This document shows, piece after piece, positions 1 to 7,908 of a DNA stretch of 13,044 nt. The DNA comes from Xanthobacteraceae bacterium. Its GTDB lineage: Bacteria; Pseudomonadota; Alphaproteobacteria; Rhizobiales; Xanthobacteraceae. Under the pieces are notes generated by a model. The model did not search any database. It was given only the letters and a program-made list of their open reading frames with translations, and was not told the DNA's origin. Position 1 is the stretch's first letter. Every line of letters begins with the position of its first letter. The stretch covers positions 1 to 13,044 of the forward strand of contig JASHRR010001094.1 of the NCBI GenBank assembly GCA_030037185.1. Direction: 5' to 3'. Position numbers and translations under genes: made by a program.

Positions 1-281
1 CTCGGTTGTACACGGGATTGTGGGGAAAAGCCTCCGAATGCTTCCCACGACTCGCGTCCCCAACGGCGCCCATCGCCGCGCCGATCGGCTCGCCCGGCTC
101 GCATGCGCCTTTGCCCATGTCGGTTTTCGTCAGGTGCACGCCCCAGGTGCCGGCGATGTGCCGGTCTGCCGCGCCCCGTGAAAGGGGCGGCGCCCACATG
201 CGATTGCCCGCATGCAGGCGGAGGGCAGCCGCCCGCCGCGGCGGGTGCAGCGGGCGGGGGCGGATCTAGCCGACCTTCTGC
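1..281. other. Gene-free left edge, with a possible partial minus-strand frame
   Basis: No recognised gene lies here. On the minus strand a frame is open from an ATG at 197-199 to the left edge (about 66 codons), with an alternative ATG at about 118. Its translation includes AGTWGVHLTKTDMGKGAC and resembles no family I know. No good ribosome binding site precedes it, so it may be chance in GC-rich DNA or the start of a short gene downstream of the PQQ dehydrogenase. The rest holds GC-rich inverted repeats, listed separately. Confidence 0.3.
172..245 (-). terminator. Two GC hairpins downstream of the PQQ dehydrogenase
   Basis: Two inverted repeats lie 36-110 bases past the PQQ dehydrogenase stop. 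At 232-245 CCCGC and GCGGG pair around a CGCG loop. At 172-189 CGCCCC pairs with GGGGCG around a 6-base loop. Neither is followed by a T-run on the minus strand. They could be weak intrinsic terminators or mRNA 3' end stabilisers. Confidence 0.35.
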
Positions 282-1997
282 TCACAGACCGAACACATAC
301 AGTACGGTCGCGCTGCGTTGGTCGTTTAGCTCCGGGGTGAGCAGCAGCTTCGTGCGGGAGGTGGCGCTCGGCCCCGATGCGATCGCGATATATTGTTTGC
401 CATTGACCTCGAACGTCATCGGCGGTGCTCCGAACCCCGCGCCGACATTGATTTTCCACAGCTGGTCGAGGGTGGTGTCGTCAAAGGCCGCGACGGTGCC
501 GTCCAGCAGGGCGAGGAACACCAGCCCGCCGGCGGTCGCGAGGGTGCCGGAGTAGTTCGGGTACGGCAGATGCGCGTTCTTCTTGATCTCGAGGGTGACA
601 GGATCGACCGCCGTCAAGTTGCTTTCGTAGCGCCCGTCGACCTTGTAGCCGCCACCGGTGCGCCCGAACCAGCCCGGTTCCCGCTTTACCAGGGCAGCAT
701 CGTTGGTGACGAACTCACAGGCCGTCGTGGCCGGAATGTAAAGGAGCTGCGTCTTTGGGCTGTAGGAGGAGGGGAAATAGTTATTGCCGCCCGTGCGGTT
801 GGGGCAAACTTTCTTGACCGGCTGGTCCGAAGTTGGATCCGCAACGCCCGAATATGTCTGGACGTCCTTGTTGGGATCGTAGTCGATGGGCTTGCCGGTC
901 TTTTGATCGATGCCCTTGGTCCAGTTTACTTCCATGTATGGCTTGGCGCCGACCATCGCGCCATTGCTACGCTCCATCGTGTAGACAAAACCGTTGCGCG
1001 CCGAGTGGGTCACGAGCTTGCGCCGCTGCCCGTCAATGGTTCGTTCGATCAAGATGTGGGTACCCACCTCGTCGAAATCCCACATGTCGCCCGGCGTGTA
1101 CTGAAAGTACCAGTTCATCTTTCCCGTGTCGGGATCCCACGACACCACGCTGTTGGTGAACAGGTTGTCGCCCGGCCGCAACCTCGCGTCCATCATCGGC
1201 ACCGGGTTGCCGACGCCCCACAAGGTCTGGTTGGTGTCCGGATCGTAGGTACCGGTCACCCACACGGCCCCGCCGCCGGTCTGCCACGCGTTGTTCTTGT
1301 CCTTCCAGGTTTCGCTGCCGGGCTCACCCGGCGCCGGTATGGTGTATTTGCGCCAGAGGAGCTTGCCGGTGGCAGCATCGAGCGCCGCCATCCAGTCGCG
1401 GGCCCCGCCGTCGCCCCCTGAGGCCCCGATGATGATCTTGTCCCGAATCGGCAGCGGCGCACCCGTAATGGTGATCCGTTCGGCATCCGACACGTTGGTT
1501 TCCCACACGACCTTGCCGGTGCCCTTGTCGGTAGCGATGACGCGGGCCGGCCCGCTCGCAGGCGAAATGACGAAACTGCCCCACAGCGCCGCGCCGCGAT
1601 TGGCGACCTGGCGGTCCTGCTTGGGGTCCATGCGCCAGACGATGCGCCCGACATCACCGGCGGTCGCATCGATCTTGTAGAGCACGCCCCAGGAATCCGT
1701 GATGTAGAGGAAGCCGTCCTCGGCAAGCGGGGTGGCTTCGATGAATTCTCGACCGGTGGCGCCGGCGAGCGGCACCGCGTAGGCGAATTTGAGGCTTTTG
1801 ACATTGTCCCGGTTGATGCGGGCGAGCGGCGAGAAGCGCTGGCCGTCATAGGTGCGGTGATTCATCAGCCAGTTCTGGGGTTCCCTGTCGGGATTGAGGA
1901 GCCGTTGCGGCGTGACGTCGGCGGCGCGCGCCGGCAATGCCAGCAGGGTCGCGGCGATGAGAGCGCTGGGGATGAAGGCGGTGCATTTGTTCATCAT
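282..1997 (-). CDS. PQQ-dependent dehydrogenase (quinoprotein alcohol dehydrogenase type, no haem domain)
   Basis: This is a 571-residue periplasmic quinoprotein of the eight-bladed propeller family (methanol/ethanol dehydrogenase group), which oxidises alcohols or similar substrates using PQQ and a metal ion. A signal peptide covers residues 1 to about 25, ending ALPARA. Family marks include NRGAALWG (133-140), GASGGDGGARD (191-201), GGGAVWVTGTYDP (241-253), GNP with metal-ligand-type Asn264, and WDFDE with the presumed catalytic Asp307 and a second Asp at 309. The usual metal-ligand Glu appears as Asp196, and the adjacent-cysteine pair normally just before NRG is absent. No CxxCH is present, so a separate cytochrome or other acceptor is needed. 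The message reads GGGAGG, GAC, ATG, ATG: spacing favours the second ATG (at 1994), so the first Met may be extra. The substrate cannot be told from sequence. Confidence 0.93.
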   Translation of the reverse strand: MMNKCTAFIPSALIAATLLALPARAADVTPQRLLNPDREPQNWLMNHRTYDGQRFSPLARINRDNVKSLKFAYAVPLAGATGREFIEATPLAEDGFLYITDSWGVLYKIDATAGDVGRIVWRMDPKQDRQVANRGAALWGSFVISPASGPARVIATDKGTGKVVWETNVSDAERITITGAPLPIRDKIIIGASGGDGGARDWMAALDAATGKLLWRKYTIPAPGEPGSETWKDKNNAWQTGGGAVWVTGTYDPDTNQTLWGVGNPVPMMDARLRPGDNLFTNSVVSWDPDTGKMNWYFQYTPGDMWDFDEVGTHILIERTIDGQRRKLVTHSARNGFVYTMERSNGAMVGAKPYMEVNWTKGIDQKTGKPIDYDPNKDVQTYSGVADPTSDQPVKKVCPNRTGGNNYFPSSYSPKTQLLYIPATTACEFVTNDAALVKREPGWFGRTGGGYKVDGRYESNLTAVDPVTLEIKKNAHLPYPNYSGTLATAGGLVFLALLDGTVAAFDDTTLDQLWKINVGAGFGAPPMTFEVNGKQYIAIASGPSATSRTKLLLTPELNDQRSATVLYVFGL

Positions 1998-2403
1998 GTC
2001 CCTCCCGTCTATTTTGCAATCTTAGCCTCGAAGGCCTCCGGTTCAAGGCTGCCATTGGATCGATGAGTGGCAAACCGGTCTCCGCCGAGTCGCGCGTATC
2101 GCCCGCAGCCAGCGACACCTGCGTGCACGTAGGAAGCCACGACCACGGCGGCGCCGGTCGACGACACTAGCGGCGCACGCGCGAGCGGCAACGCCATCGG
2201 GTGGGCCCGGCAACTCTTCAGACATCGCGGCCGTGAACAGCCGCGACGAGCGCAGCCTCAAGGATTTCGCGGACCTCGACCGCCACCGAGTGACCGTGCT
2301 TGCCCCACGCGCCATCAGGCGTTGGGGGCGATGCTGGCCATCGCAGGCTGATGTCCGTCGGTGCAAGGCGACGCCGGCGGCGTCGATCGACCAGGAAGCG
2401 CTT
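1998..2403. other. 406-base gap between gcdH and the PQQ dehydrogenase gene
   Basis: No intact gene is recognised. It should hold the promoter of the PQQ dehydrogenase gene (minus strand), whose ribosome binding site GGGAGG lies at its left end. A minus-strand frame near 2221-2310 reads WGKHGHSVAVEVREIL and onward to a stop. It looks protein-like but has no start codon or clear homologue, and could be the tail of a lost gene. The open frames on both strands look like composition artefacts. Confidence 0.4.
2369..2385 (-). terminator. Hairpin just after gcdH
   Basis: CGACGCC and GGCGTCG pair around a 3-base loop, a perfect 7-bp stem about 18 bases past the gcdH stop codon. There is no clear T-run afterwards on the minus strand. 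The position and stem strength fit a terminator for gcdH. Confidence 0.5.
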
Positions 2404-3630
2404 TCACGCAAACGCCTGCAGCCCCGTCTGCGAGCGGCCGAGAATCAAAGCGTGAATATCGTGCGTACCCTCATAGGTATTCACGCTCTCCAGGTTCGTC
2501 AGGTGCCGCATCACGTGATACTCGATCTGGATGCCGTTGCCGCCATGGATGTCGCGCGCCATGCGAGCGACATCGAGCGCCTTGCCGGCATTGTTGCGCT
2601 TGACAAGCGACACCATCTCGGGCGTCGCTGCGCCTTGATCAAACAAGCGCCCGACCTGCAGGGCAGCCTGCAGACCGAGGGCAATTTCGGTCTGCATGTC
2701 GGCAAGCTTCTTCTGTACCAGCTGGGTTGCGGCGAGCGGCCGGCCGAACTGCTTGCGATCAAGCGCATACTGCCGCGCTCGATGCCAGCAGTCTTCCGCC
2801 GCGCCCATCGCCCCCATGGCAATGCCGTACCGCGCCCGGGTGAGGCAGCCGAAGGGGCCCCTGAGGCCCGACACATTGGGCAGGAGGCTTGCCTCCGGCA
2901 CCACCACGCCATCCAATACGACCTCGCCGGTGGTCGAAGCACGCAGCGAGAGCTTGCCGCCGATTTTCGGAGCCGACAGGCCCTTGATGCCCTTTTCCAG
3001 GACAAAACCGCGGATGTCGTCGCCGTGCGCGGCCGATTTTGCCCAGATCACGAATACGTCGGCGAGTGGCGCGTTGGAAATCCACGTCTTCGTACCAATC
3101 AACCGGTAGCCGTCGGACACCTTTTCGGCGCGCGTCTTCATACTTGCCGGATCGGAGCCTGCATCGGGCTCGGTCAATCCGAAACAGCCGACCCATTCGC
3201 CGGTCGCGAGCTTGGCAAGGTATTTCTTGCGCTGGGCCTCGTCCCCGTACGCATAGATCGGATACATGGTGAGCGAAGACTGCACGCTCATCATCGAGCG
3301 GAAGCCGGAATCGACCCGTTCAATTTCGCGCGCCACCAGCCCGTAAGAAACGTAGCCCGCTTCTGCGCCCCCATAGGCTTGCGGGATGGTGACGCCCAGA
3401 AGCCCCAGTTCGCCCATCTCGGCGAAGATCGAGCGATCCGTCTTCTCCTCCATGTAGGCATCAATCACGCGGGGGAGCAATTTGTCCTGCGCGTAGGCGC
3501 GCGCAGTGTCGCGGATCAGCCGCTCGTCCTCGGTGAGCTGATCGTCGAATCGCAAAGGGTCATCCCAGCGAAATGAGGCGCGTGGCTCGCGGGAAGCGGT
3601 CTTTGCGGTCTTTGGCTCGGCGGTCGTCAT
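2404..3630 (-). CDS. gcdH: Glutaryl-CoA dehydrogenase
   Basis: This 408-residue cytoplasmic FAD enzyme of the acyl-CoA dehydrogenase family oxidises and decarboxylates glutaryl-CoA to crotonyl-CoA in lysine, tryptophan and aromatic breakdown, passing electrons to electron-transfer flavoprotein. The N-terminal helical domain (about 25-145), middle beta domain with [14 protein letters not shown] (148-161) and TKTWISNAP (180-188), and C-terminal helical domain with [12 protein letters not shown] (285-296) are all present. [16 protein letters not shown] contains the catalytic Glu387 with Tyr386 before it. [11 protein letters not shown] gives Arg111, with Glu104 seven residues upstream, matching the Glu87/Arg94 pair that I recall binding the glutaryl carboxylate in human GCDH. 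That supports true glutaryl-CoA specificity over a general acyl-CoA dehydrogenase. AAGGA precedes the ATG at good spacing, and length is normal for the family. Confidence 0.94.
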   Translation of the reverse strand: MTTAEPKTAKTASREPRASFRWDDPLRFDDQLTEDERLIRDTARAYAQDKLLPRVIDAYMEEKTDRSIFAEMGELGLLGVTIPQAYGGAEAGYVSYGLVAREIERVDSGFRSMMSVQSSLTMYPIYAYGDEAQRKKYLAKLATGEWVGCFGLTEPDAGSDPASMKTRAEKVSDGYRLIGTKTWISNAPLADVFVIWAKSAAHGDDIRGFVLEKGIKGLSAPKIGGKLSLRASTTGEVVLDGVVVPEASLLPNVSGLRGPFGCLTRARYGIAMGAMGAAEDCWHRARQYALDRKQFGRPLAATQLVQKKLADMQTEIALGLQAALQVGRLFDQGAATPEMVSLVKRNNAGKALDVARMARDIHGGNGIQIEYHVMRHLTNLESVNTYEGTHDIHALILGRSQTGLQAFA

Positions 3631-4272
3631 CCGCTGTTCCTTTTTATGGAGTCGTCCTCTTGCATCCTATATGGTGCGTGACCGCAGACGAGAGCAAGCG
3701 GCAAAGGGAAAGGCCGGTCCCGTCGGTTTTTGCACGGGCTGTGCCAATAGCGCCCGCGCCGGTCCGCAACCGGCCGGAAACCGTCGGGGCGACAGCTTAC
3801 CCGCCTGGCAAGTTCTGTCGCGACACACGTTAAAATGCACCGGTGAAGCGATTGAAACAATAAACGTCGCCAGCCGAATTGCCATTGGAAACCGCTACGC
3901 TTTGACAGATTTTGCCGACGGCAAATGAGCAACCGGGATCAAAGCCGCTCGACGAGCTTACCGGTCGCCACGACTATTGACGTCTCTCCTCCAAGCAGCA
4001 GCAAAGGCGATCGTCCCGTCTCTCAATATTCGCGGCATCTGTGCTCGGAGGCGATCGACGCAACGGCGTTGCAATGCTGTGCCGCGCAACCGCGCTGGCG
4101 GCGAGGTCCCTTAGTGCCACGCCCGCTTGCAGTGCCCCGAAGGGGGCTTTCGGGAGTTGCCTTGCCGAAATCCGGGCACGGTGTCAACATGCGCCGCGCG
4201 ATCGGGCAGCGAACGCGCTCTGCGAAACCTGGATCGTCAAGCGAACCAGCATCGAACCGGGAGGACCACCCT
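3631..4272. other. 642-base divergent intergenic region
   Basis: This lies between gcdH (minus) and the secreted lectin-like gene (plus), so it should carry both promoters. A plus-strand frame is open from an ATG at 3925 into the lectin-like gene, but the 116 extra residues are low-complexity and would bury the signal peptide, so I do not treat them as coding. TTGACA at 3902-3907 is a candidate -35 box without a convincing -10. Inverted repeats are TTTGCC/GGCAAA (3911-3925) and CCCGAA/TTCGGG (4136-4154). No other gene was recognised. Confidence 0.45.
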
Positions 4273-4941
4273 ATGAAAACCAAATTGCACGTCTTCGTTC
4301 TGGCTTCCAGCGCGTTCATTGCGCTAGGCGCGGTTGCGCATGCCCAACAGGCGCCGCAAGCGCCCAACATGACGTTTTTCGTCACCAGCGTCGGATCCGG
4401 CAAGGGTGCTGATCTCGGCGGCTTGGCCGGCGCCGACGCCCACTGCCAACAGCTGGCGGCGACCGTGGGCGCCGGCAGCAAGACGTGGCGCGCCTATCTG
4501 AGCACCAATGCGGCCAATCCCGGCGGACCCGTCAATGCTCGCGACCGCATCGGCAAGGGTCCGTGGCAGAATTCCAAGGGCGTCGTGATCGCCAAGGACG
4601 TCGAGGACCTGCACAGCGCCAACAACAATCTCAACCAGCAGACCGCCCTCACGGAACGCGGCACCATGATCGCGGGCTTCGGCATGACGCCGAACTGGCA
4701 CGACGCACTGACCGGCTCACAGGCGGATGGCCGGGCGTGGCCGGCAAACTTGAACCTGACGTGCAATAACTGGACCAGCAGCACGTTCGGCTCTGCCATG
4801 CTGGGCCACATCGACCGCACCCCCAAGACGACCGAAGTCTCGCAATCGTGGAACGCGACCCACATGTCGCGGAGCTGCAGCCAGCCGGATCTGATCGCGA
4901 CCGGCGGCAACGGCCTGTTCTATTGCTTTGCCGCGCAGTGA
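4273..4941 (+). CDS. Secreted lectin-like protein (DUF1554-like)
   Basis: This 222-residue exported protein has a signal peptide at residues 1-24 (hydrophobic core VLASSAFIALGAV, cleavage after AHA). The mature part resembles small secreted proteins often annotated as lectin or DUF1554 in rhizobia: NMTFFVTS followed by GGLAGADAHCQ (49-59), TWRAYLST (71-78), HDALTGSQADG (143-153) and a C-terminal FYCFA. Four cysteines (58, 164, 202, 218) could form two disulfides, as expected outside the cytoplasm. A strong GGGAGG lies just before the ATG at 4273. This choice puts the signal peptide at the N-terminus; a longer frame from 3925 is rejected. No ligand or enzymatic function is known to me. Family naming is from memory, but export is clear. 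Confidence 0.85.
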   Translation: MKTKLHVFVLASSAFIALGAVAHAQQAPQAPNMTFFVTSVGSGKGADLGGLAGADAHCQQLAATVGAGSKTWRAYLSTNAANPGGPVNARDRIGKGPWQNSKGVVIAKDVEDLHSANNNLNQQTALTERGTMIAGFGMTPNWHDALTGSQADGRAWPANLNLTCNNWTSSTFGSAMLGHIDRTPKTTEVSQSWNATHMSRSCSQPDLIATGGNGLFYCFAAQ

Positions 4942-5068
4942 GCCCTGCTCTAGGAAACGAGAGCCGGCCGGAACGGAACCGACGTTGGTGTGCCGCGACA
5001 AAGCGGGCGATCCGCCCTGTGGCGGGAACCTGACGAGGTTGCTGGCCGCCCGCTTGCGCGCCGGGCAG

Positions 5069-5087
5069 GGGGCGGCCACACCGCCCC
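5069..5087 (+). terminator. GC hairpin between the lectin-like and ThuA-like genes
   Basis: GGGGCGG (5069-5075) pairs with CCGCCCC (5081-5087) around CCACA. A second, weaker stem CCGCC/GGCGG lies at 5012-5025. No real T-run follows. These could separate transcripts of the flanking genes or act in the ThuA-like gene's leader. Confidence 0.35.
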
Positions 5088-5141
5088 TCCCTCACGGCGG
5101 GCGGCGGTCGGGCGAGGGAACATTCAAGCGGAGGCGTCACC

Positions 5142-5924
5142 ATGGGGTCCCTGCCGTTTTGGCACTTGCTGCGGGCGCTCGGATCGACCGTCACGACTAT
5201 CGTGGTGCTGGCTCTTGTGCACGTGCCAACCCGCGCTGAGGATCGCCCTGCGCGCATCCTCTATTTGACGCACTCGGCCGGCTACCGCCACGAGGTCATC
5301 CCGGCATCCCGCGAGATATTGAAGCGGGTCGGCGAAATGCCGCCGCGGTTCGAGGTGGCGGCGACCGAGGATATCTCAGTTTTCACGAAAGAAAATCTCC
5401 GTCGCTTCGGCGCGGTGATGTTCTTTACGACCGGCGAATTGCCGATGAGCGACGCTCAGAAACAGGCGCTGCTCGATTTCGTCCGCGGCGGCGGCGGCTT
5501 TCTGGGCGTTCACTCGGCCACCGACACTTTTTACCGATGGCCGGAATACGGCAAGCTCATCGGCGGCTATTTCGATCAGCATCCGTGGCACGAGGCCGTC
5601 CGCATCGATGTTGCCGATCGATCGGACCCGCTGGTTGCGTTCATCGGTGGGTCGATCTCGCTCCGCGACGAGATCTATCAAATCCGCGATTTCGACGTCG
5701 GCGGTTCCCATGTGCTGCTGCGTCTCGACCCGGCCTCAGTCGATCTCACCCGCGACAACGTCCACCGGCATCCATACGGCTGGCCGTTGGCCTGGACTCG
5801 CGCCTACGGCAACGGGCGCGTGTTCTACACCGCCCTCGGCCACGAGGAGGGCGTGTGGCAGGATGCGCGGTTTCAGAGGCTGCTGCACAACGCTGTGCTG
5901 TGGACGATCGGTGCATCGCGGTAA
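5142..5924 (+). CDS. Exported ThuA-like domain protein
   Basis: This 260-residue protein has an N-terminal hydrophobic segment (about 13-28, TVTTIVVLALVHV) ending TRAE, probably a signal peptide or anchor, followed by a single ThuA-like (glutamine amidotransferase-fold) domain. Family marks are ILYLTHSAGYRHEVIPAS (39-56), DFVRGGGGFLGVHSATDTFY with a following WPEYGKLIGGYF, RDEIYQIRDF, and the C-terminal GRVFYTALGHEEGVWQD. ThuA-like proteins are linked to sugar metabolism (named from trehalose utilisation), and exported forms often sit near PQQ or sugar oxidoreductases; the biochemical role is not settled. A GGAGG motif lies upstream of the ATG. It is in line with the bicupin gene 135 bases downstream, so a shared transcript is possible. 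The domain call is firm; the function is open. Confidence 0.88.
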   Translation: MGSLPFWHLLRALGSTVTTIVVLALVHVPTRAEDRPARILYLTHSAGYRHEVIPASREILKRVGEMPPRFEVAATEDISVFTKENLRRFGAVMFFTTGELPMSDAQKQALLDFVRGGGGFLGVHSATDTFYRWPEYGKLIGGYFDQHPWHEAVRIDVADRSDPLVAFIGGSISLRDEIYQIRDFDVGGSHVLLRLDPASVDLTRDNVHRHPYGWPLAWTRAYGNGRVFYTALGHEEGVWQDARFQRLLHNAVLWTIGASR

Positions 5925-6059
5925 GCCCCGCCCTCCGCCGCGCTGCGGTTGGCTGCTTGCCGGTCGGGGATCTTTTTGCGACGCGCGTTCGCCCCTTGCA
6001 CAGCATGACTGATGAGCCGACAATGTCGCCACCGCAAAAGACTGCCGAAGGAAGCCCCA

Positions 6060-7262
6060 ATGCACGACTTCACCGCTGATCACTGGCACGAGCCGGAGGG
6101 CATGAAGAACGCCGGCTACGGCGCCTGGAAGCGGCCCAACACCTCCTACGACGACTACATGGAGGAGCAGGGCATTCCGATCTTCCGCGGCATCGGCGTA
6201 CGCCGCGTGCAGGACATGCCGCTCAAGCGCTGGAACCGCATGGGCGGCAACGGCACCTTCATCCAGCTCTACGGCACCGAGGGCAAGTGGGGCTGCTATG
6301 TGATCGAAGTGCCGGGCGCCGGCGCGCTCAATCCCGAGCGTCATATGTATGAAGAGATCATGGTGGTGGTCGAGGGCCGCGGCACCACCGAGGTTTGGAC
6401 CGATGATCAAAAGAAGCCGCACACTTTCGAATGGGGGCGCGGCTCGATGTTTTCGATCCCGCTCAACTGCTGGCACCGGATCATCAACGCGGCGTCAAGC
6501 CCGGCGCTGATCCTGGTGGCGTCCACGGCGCCCAACGTGATGAACTTATTCCGCGACCGCGAGTGGATTTTCAACTCTCCTGCGACCTTTCCGTCACGGT
6601 TCGACGGTAGGGAGGATTTCTTCAAGCCGAAGGACGATATCGTTCCGGACCGGCTGCGCGGGCTCGCGTCGCGGCGGACCAACCTCATTCCGGACATCTT
6701 CAATGCCGAGCTCTATCTCGACAACCGCCGTTCGCCCGGCTACCGGCGGGTCGAGCCCGACCTTGCCGGCAACGTGTTCTATGGCTTCGTCGGCGAACAC
6801 GTGACGGGACGCTATTCCAAGGCCCACGCCCACCTCTCGGCGGCCGTTCTGGTCTGCATCAAAGGCAAGGGCTACACCTACACATGGCCGCGATCGATCG
6901 GCATGACGCCGTGGCGGGACGGCAAGGAAGAGGAAGTGTTCCGGCAGGACTATGAGCCGGTCGGCCTCGTCACTGCGGCGCCCTATGGGGGCGACTGGTT
7001 CCATGCTCATTTCGGCATCGGCCGCGAACCGCTGCGCCTGATCGGCTGGTACGGCCCCAACAACCATCGCAAGGACAGGGCCGGCGTTCCGGGCGAAAAG
7101 GACACCGACGAAGGCGCCATTGATGTCACCGAGGGCGGCACCGCCATCCCGTACTGGTTGGAGGACCCTTTTCTGCGCAAGGAATACGAGGACACCTTGC
7201 GGCAGGAAGGCGTCGCCTCGCAGATGGAGGAGGCCTTGTACCGGGCTCCCGCGGCGGCATGA
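6060..7262 (+). CDS. Bicupin (double cupin-domain) protein
   Basis: This 400-residue protein has two cupin barrels and no signal peptide, so is probably cytoplasmic. Cupin 1 (about 65-155) carries PERHMYEEIMVVVEGRG with His95 and Glu98/99, then SIPLNCWHR with His139, the usual metal-binding pattern. Cupin 2 (about 235-330) carries KAHAHLSAAV (His256, His258) and DWFHAHFG (His315, His317), so both barrels may bind metal. The arrangement recalls bicupin dioxygenases such as gentisate-type enzymes and related uncharacterised cupins, but substrate cannot be assigned. AAGGAAG precedes the ATG at 6060. An in-frame ATG at 6012 would add 16 arginine-rich residues with no good binding site and is not preferred. 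A tail of alanines ends the protein. Confidence 0.88.
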   Translation: MHDFTADHWHEPEGMKNAGYGAWKRPNTSYDDYMEEQGIPIFRGIGVRRVQDMPLKRWNRMGGNGTFIQLYGTEGKWGCYVIEVPGAGALNPERHMYEEIMVVVEGRGTTEVWTDDQKKPHTFEWGRGSMFSIPLNCWHRIINAASSPALILVASTAPNVMNLFRDREWIFNSPATFPSRFDGREDFFKPKDDIVPDRLRGLASRRTNLIPDIFNAELYLDNRRSPGYRRVEPDLAGNVFYGFVGEHVTGRYSKAHAHLSAAVLVCIKGKGYTYTWPRSIGMTPWRDGKEEEVFRQDYEPVGLVTAAPYGGDWFHAHFGIGREPLRLIGWYGPNNHRKDRAGVPGEKDTDEGAIDVTEGGTAIPYWLEDPFLRKEYEDTLRQEGVASQMEEALYRAPAAA

Positions 7263-7322
7263 AATGCTTGTGGCGCTTTGAACCGCTAACCCGGATTGAT
7301 CGAAGCGAAATCCCCCTTATCA

Positions 7323-7344
7323 GCTGCCGGCTCGCGTCGGCAGC
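7323..7344 (+). terminator. Hairpin between the bicupin and membrane-protein genes
   Basis: GCTGCCG and CGGCAGC form a perfect 7-bp stem with an 8-base loop in the 121-base gap. No T-run follows, so it may be a weak terminator, a processing site or a leader structure of the downstream pair. Confidence 0.35.
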
Positions 7345-7383
7345 ATCGCGCCGCGTTGCACGCGATCTTTCGAGGATGAATCC

Positions 7384-7893
7384 ATGGATGCGTTCCTCGC
7401 GTTTGTCGAAGGCAGCGACCTTAGCACCTGGATTCGCGGCGACTCCATGCTCGCCTTTCCGACCATCATCACCGTGCATACCATCTGCATGGGATTGCTT
7501 GCCGGCGCCAGCTCAGCGATTGACCTGCGCATCCTGGGCGTGGCGCCCGGCATTCCGCTCGGTGCGCTGCGGCCCTTCTATCCGCTGATGTGGCTGGCGT
7601 TCGCCGTCAATGCCGTGACGGGCGTGCTGATGGTGATCGGCTATCCGACAAAGCAGCTCACGAACCCCTTATTCTACATCAAGCTATCCCTGGTCGCGCT
7701 CGGCATCTGGCTCGTCTATCGCATAGGTCGCGAGGTGTTGGGTGCGGCAGAACCGGGCCACAAAGCGATAACGGCTCGCGCCAAGTGGTTGGCGGCGGCC
7801 TCGCTTGCCGGCTGGGTGAGCCTCATCATTGCCGGCCGGCTCCTCGAATACACACACAGGTGGGAGCTGCTCGGAATCCCAGCCATCACCTAA
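7384..7893 (+). CDS. Small four-helix membrane protein, DUF6644-like (first of a pair)
   Basis: This 169-residue integral membrane protein has about four hydrophobic helices, roughly 25-45, 63-85, 95-113 and 132-152. It shares a pattern with the next gene: PT, then His32 in helix 1, DLRILG (47-52), IP, an Asn-x-x-TG motif in helix 2 (NAVTG), a basic patch before the last helix, and SLAGWVSLIIAGRLL near the end. I recognise it as DUF6644/DUF2214-like from memory; its function is unknown. The single buried histidine could bind haem or a quinone, but there is no second obvious ligand within this chain. GAGGA lies before the ATG. The next gene starts 15 bases downstream, so they are probably co-transcribed and may form a heterodimer. 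Confidence 0.85.
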   Translation: MDAFLAFVEGSDLSTWIRGDSMLAFPTIITVHTICMGLLAGASSAIDLRILGVAPGIPLGALRPFYPLMWLAFAVNAVTGVLMVIGYPTKQLTNPLFYIKLSLVALGIWLVYRIGREVLGAAEPGHKAITARAKWLAAASLAGWVSLIIAGRLLEYTHRWELLGIPAIT

Positions 7894-7908
7894 ACGGGGA
7901 ATTGCGCC

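Noticed and set aside
393..1421. 342-codon plus-strand open frame
   Set aside because: Antisense to the PQQ dehydrogenase, whose family motifs are clear on the other strand.
2233..3576. 447-codon plus-strand open frame
   Set aside because: It is antisense to gcdH throughout, its translation is rich in Arg/His/Ala with no domain, and GC-biased third positions explain its openness.
3925..4272. N-terminal extension of the lectin-like gene
   Set aside because: It would place 116 low-complexity residues before a clear signal peptide, while a strong binding site precedes the ATG at 4273.
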